A stretch of 64,000 nucleotides of DNA from Parachlorella kessleri (taxonomy: Eukaryota > Chlorophyta > Trebouxiophyceae > Chlorellales > Chlorellaceae): contig BBXU01000559.1 in NCBI GenBank assembly GCA_001598975.1, positions 62,001 to 126,000 on the forward strand. Reading direction: 5' to 3'. Both the position numbers and the translations under genes were made by a program. Numbering within the stretch: position 1 is the first letter of the stretch; each line of letters opens with the position of its first letter. Below are positions 58,720 to 64,000 of the stretch, in pieces. The notes below the pieces were generated by a model. It did no database searches. It was not told the DNA's origin and saw only the letters and a list, made by a program, of their open reading frames with translations.

Positions 58720-60409
58720 CTAGAGCTTGGACCTGACTGCCTCCGTCACCGCCCGCCCCTCCACGTCCAGCCCCAGCAGGTCCGCCTGCTTCTTCTTGAC
58801 CTTGAGGAACTCCCGCTCCACGTGCTCCAGCAGCTGCAGGCAGCAGGGCCAGCACAGGGCTCGTCAGGGGCCAGGTGGAAGACCCAGCAGCAGCAGGGTA
58901 CTTGCGGAAGGGCCCTGCCCAACGTGCTTGCAGCAGCTGCAGCAAGCAGGAGAGGTACATGTACCCACGCTGCGACAAGGGTTTCCCGCCTCACTCATGA
59001 CACAGCCGATTCAATTGCAACTGGCTCTAATTGGCAGCACCATGCCACTGTGCTCCTAGCCACGTCACCACCCATGTGACACACAACGCTGTGTTGTAAT
59101 CACTTGCCTTGTCCGGGTAGGGCACGACAGACCACTCGTCCACCGCTCCCTCCTCCCACCTGCAACTCAATAGAACAGCACAGCACAATACCAGGTCGGC
59201 ACGCAGAGAGGATGGTGGGCAGTACCAAGTGCCACGTTGTTGTGCACTTCAACAACTCAGCCGCGGTGAGCCGTGCCCAACACAGCCAATTGACCCTTGC
59301 AGCCGCCAACTAGCCACATCTGGGGCCCCCTGCAGAACTGGCTCAGTCAGCCCCGGCATGCCTCCCGGCAGCCCCACACCCACCCACTTACCGCTTGAGG
59401 ATGACGGAGTAGGCGGACACGTGGGCCACGAGCTGAAGCAGCAGCGGGTGGACGGTGGGGGTGTCCAACAGGTTCATGAAGTTCACAATCACGTCCTTGG
59501 CCTTCTGGTTCAGTGGCTGCAGCACCTCCTTCATCCACTTCCTGCTTGACAGGAACAAGCAAGCATGTGGCCTGTGGATGCTGGGCAGCGTTGACTGATG
59601 GAGAGGACGGTGGAGTGATATCTCAACAAAGAGAGCCAACGGCTGGATGCGCCAGGCGATGGCTGCTGTTGGCAGAGGGGTGAAGAGGGGCGGCCTCACG
59701 CTAGGCCCCAGGGACCACAGGGTGCTGCAGATAGATACCCCCCTGGCTGCTGTGAAGCGGTACGTGTCAGCGTGCAAGCTGTAGGACGGCAGGAGGAACT
59801 CATTCAGTCCACAGAGGCGGCAACACTGAAGGGCTGGGCCTCCGGCTCAGATAGTCACTCAGCCGCCCAGCCTGTGGCTGCCAACCATGCCTGACCAGGC
59901 ACTGCAGCACAGCACTGCCGCACAACAACACCAAGTGCCAAGTGCTCCGCAAGGCGACCTAACCTGTAGGCCTGGCCCTCCGCCCCGCTGGGGTTGTCGT
60001 GTCGTGCCTTTTGGAACCCCTCCACCGTGCCGTTGGGGCTGTGCTGCTTGACCATGGCCGAGTAGGCAGCCCTGGTGGCGTGCACGCAGGCCAGGAGAGG
60101 GCCATACAGCAGCTTGACTTGGTCGTTGACGCGCTCTATCTGCGCCTTCCGTTCGTCGGTGCGCTTGGTGTTGTAGTAGGTGAACATCCAGCCTGCGGAC
60201 GGCAGGGGCATGGACAAGGGTGGACAGGGGGGTGGATGCCGGGAGACGTGCTTGGTGTTGTTGGTGCAGAGTTGCAACCCCCCAACGGAAGCATAGGAGC
60301 CTGCTGACTTTTTACACAGCTGGGATGTGCTGAGCTGCTCAGAAGAAGTGTGCTTGAGCAAGGCTTCACCTGCCACCAGGGGCAGGATGGTCGTCCATCG
60401 TGAGAACAT
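58720..60409 (-). CDS. Conserved membrane-anchored protein of unknown function
   Basis: Five exons: 60409-60370, 60192-59964, 59541-59392, 59159-59108 and 58833-58720; 194 residues, phases consistent. The first 20 residues form one hydrophobic segment (WTTILPLVAGWMFTYYNTKR) broken by a phase-1 intron. The rest is soluble and helical: ERVNDQVKLLYGPLLACVHA, WMKEVLQPLNQKAKDVIVNF, PLLLQLVAHVSAYSVILKRW, VVPYPDK and LEHVEREFLKVKKKQADLLG. I recall an uncharacterised family in bacteria, fungi and algae with the same order: an 'ER(I/V)N..L..LYGPL' helix, 'W(M)..V..PLN', 'HV..Y..(V/I)L..W' and 'P(Y/F)P' before a final 'L..K(Q)..LLG' helix; its function is not known to me. Intron 4 requires a GC donor (AAG|GCAAGT at 59107). 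Confidence 0.8.
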
Positions 60410-61304
60410 AGAGCGCTCCTGTCACATGGCTAGGGAAGCTGTGTTCGGGGTGAAAAGCGCTCCCCCACTGCCTGCTGCTCCGAGAGGCGGGGCCCCTTGC
60501 CAGAGATTATCGGTGAGGTGCCTGAAGGACCGCTTTCTCGTCAGTACCTCGGCAGATGCCCTTTGATAGTGACAAACAGTGCGAACAGAGGGCAGGTGGG
60601 TGATCTTTGTTAACAGGGCTGGATGCAAGATGCTCTTGGGCTTGCCTGACCTGAGACGGGCAATTTAGCAAAGTAACGTAACCCTTAGTCTTTCCCATGT
60701 CAGCATGTCATAGCAGACATCTCATCCACAGAGCAGCAGCAACAAACATGGTGTCTGACCCAAACCCTAGTTATAGAATCACCCCCCCTGATGGGGCACC
60801 CAGATATATGCCTTGCGAGCTCGTCACTAGCTACCGACCCACGCCCAGGAGTCGCTCAGATATCCCAGGTCTGCCTCGCCCGTTTCCAGCTTTTGTTGCA
60901 AGTGGCAGGCAAATTCGCATTTGCATTTATGCCATGCGATAAGCAGGAGACAGGGCGAGTTGAAACCGTCTTGGCTGTGCTCTGTTTCTTCTGCCACTGA
61001 AGCTTTACATGAAGTTGCGACCAGGGGTCCGGGCCCGGCTCACAGCCCTCAGCAAGCAACAGCAGCAAGCTGCCATGCACATCCTCTAGTTGCAGCCAGC
61101 CCTCGAGCCCGCTACCCGCCAAGTAGGTGCTGCCCGCGACTCCAATCCCTGCTGGAGCGTCACACAACGCTGGTCGCGCTGTTCCGCTGCTGCTGCCGCC
61201 GCCGGCGCGCCTGCCGCTGCGCCAAGACCCGCCCATGCACACTCCACCCCGCCGGTAAAGGGCTGGCTGTGGGCAAGGAGCTGCTTCTTTGCTCTACGGG
61301 TCTC
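60410..61304. other. Spacer between two minus-strand genes
   Basis: About 900 bp: RPL27a 3' UTR followed by the promoter of the membrane-anchored gene. Small open frames on both strands lack splice support. Confidence 0.5.
61005..61009 (-). terminator. TGTAA polyadenylation signal for RPL27a
   Basis: TGTAA on the minus strand lies about 300 bases beyond the RPL27a stop. It fits the chlorophyte signal but the distance is long for a ribosomal protein gene. Confidence 0.3.
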
Positions 61305-63457
<2,153 letters not shown>

Positions 63458-63766
63458 GTTGGCCGACTGCAGAAGCAAGGAAGGGAGAGAGGGAGGGGAA
63501 CGGCGCAGTGGAAACTTACAACTTGGTTGGCTCGTCTAGGGCTTAGGGGTCAAGGTATCGAGGTTGACCTCAAGGCCGCAAATGACGACGCCTTTTCAAC
63601 TTTTGATAATTTGGAAGCAATCAACTGTTCATCGATTGATTTCACGCACAACCGCTCAGCCTCTAGCTGACCCCCAAGACAAAGGCATCACCGGCCCTGC
63701 TACACTAGGCCAGGCCACCCTTGCTCAGTTGTTCCCTCTCTTTTCTGGTTCATATTATACACTCCC
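63458..63766. promoter_or_regulatory. Divergent promoter, RPL27a / mS34-like
   Basis: 309 bp separate the two start codons. The middle (about 63590-63650) is AT-rich (TTTTCAACTTTTGATAATTT), unlike the GC-rich flanks, and is the likeliest core promoter. No specific binding site is claimed. Confidence 0.5.
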
Positions 63767-64000
63767 ATGGGGCGAAACGGTGGGTTATTGCAATACCTGT
63801 TGCACATGTCCGAAGGGAAGGCTTAGGCTGAGGAAGGATGGTACCTGTAGGTATTGGAAGTACCTTAACAAAATCCTTTCAACCCTTCACGCAGTGTTTG
63901 AGCTCATTTCAAGGCTTCCAAAGCACGGGGTTGGTGCCAAGCTGGCTAGGAACAGCTGGAAGGACGGCTCCTTCTGGGCTGTGACAGATGTGAAGCTTTC
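63767..64000 (+). CDS. Mitochondrial ribosomal protein mS34-like, 5' end
   Basis: Partial at the right edge. A 13-nt first exon (63767-63779, MGRN plus one base) joins in phase 1 to an exon starting at 63895. The product begins MGRNVFELISRLPKHGVGAK and continues LARNSWKDGSFWAVTDVKL. The 'LPKHGVGxKxAR..W....(F/Y)W.VT.VKL' pattern is what I recall for the N-terminus of the mS34 family (small mitoribosomal subunit). Only 39 residues are visible, so the call is tentative. The tiny first exon mirrors that of the neighbouring RPL27a gene. Confidence 0.6.

Overview
The window is nuclear DNA of a eukaryotic green alga. Every gene is split by many short introns whose acceptors are mostly CTGCAG|G, the coding DNA is GC-rich, and Ala/Gln/Gly-rich linkers are common. 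The gene set mixes plant-type families (PLATZ, IBR5-type phosphatase, SnRK2-like kinase, purple-acid-phosphatase-28/29 type enzyme), organelle-targeted bacterial-type proteins (RbfA, HU, RF1) and general eukaryotic proteins (SMG9, TMEM208, ORP, RPL27a). A chlorophyte, probably trebouxiophycean (Chlorella/Coccomyxa-like), fits best; this is inference from gene content, not a database match. I see no prophage, insertion sequence, CRISPR array, rRNA or convincing tRNA.

Layout, left to right: 3' end of a PUS1-like pseudouridine synthase (+); ankyrin protein (-); a 3.4-kb block with an unresolved coding-like locus (-); SnRK2-like kinase (+); RbfA (-); very large SEC14/CRAL-TRIO protein (+); HU-like organellar histone-like protein (-); BTB-BACK-Kelch protein (-); metallophosphatase (+); ORP lipid-transfer protein (+); 118-residue unknown protein (-); TMEM208/SND2 (-); organellar RF1 (+); IBR5-like phosphatase (-); SMG9 (+); PLATZ factor (+); conserved membrane-anchored unknown protein (-); RPL27a (-); start of an mS34-like mitoribosomal gene (+).

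The exon models were assembled by hand from splice signals and reading-frame phase. In nearly all genes every junction is phase-consistent and the joined protein reads through the known family motifs. Uncertain points are the first exons of RbfA and RF1, one SMG9 junction, and the locus at 5.7-7.8 kb.

There is no operon-like pathway. Functions cluster loosely around gene expression: rRNA and tRNA maturation (RbfA, PUS1), translation in cytosol and organelles (RPL27a, mS34, RF1), mRNA surveillance (SMG9) and ER insertion (TMEM208). Lipid transfer (SEC14, ORP) and signalling (SnRK2, IBR5, KLHL-type) make up most of the rest. Genes often sit head to head over spacers of about 190-330 bp, suggesting shared promoters. 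An unusually high number of introns appear to use GC-AG rather than GT-AG ends.
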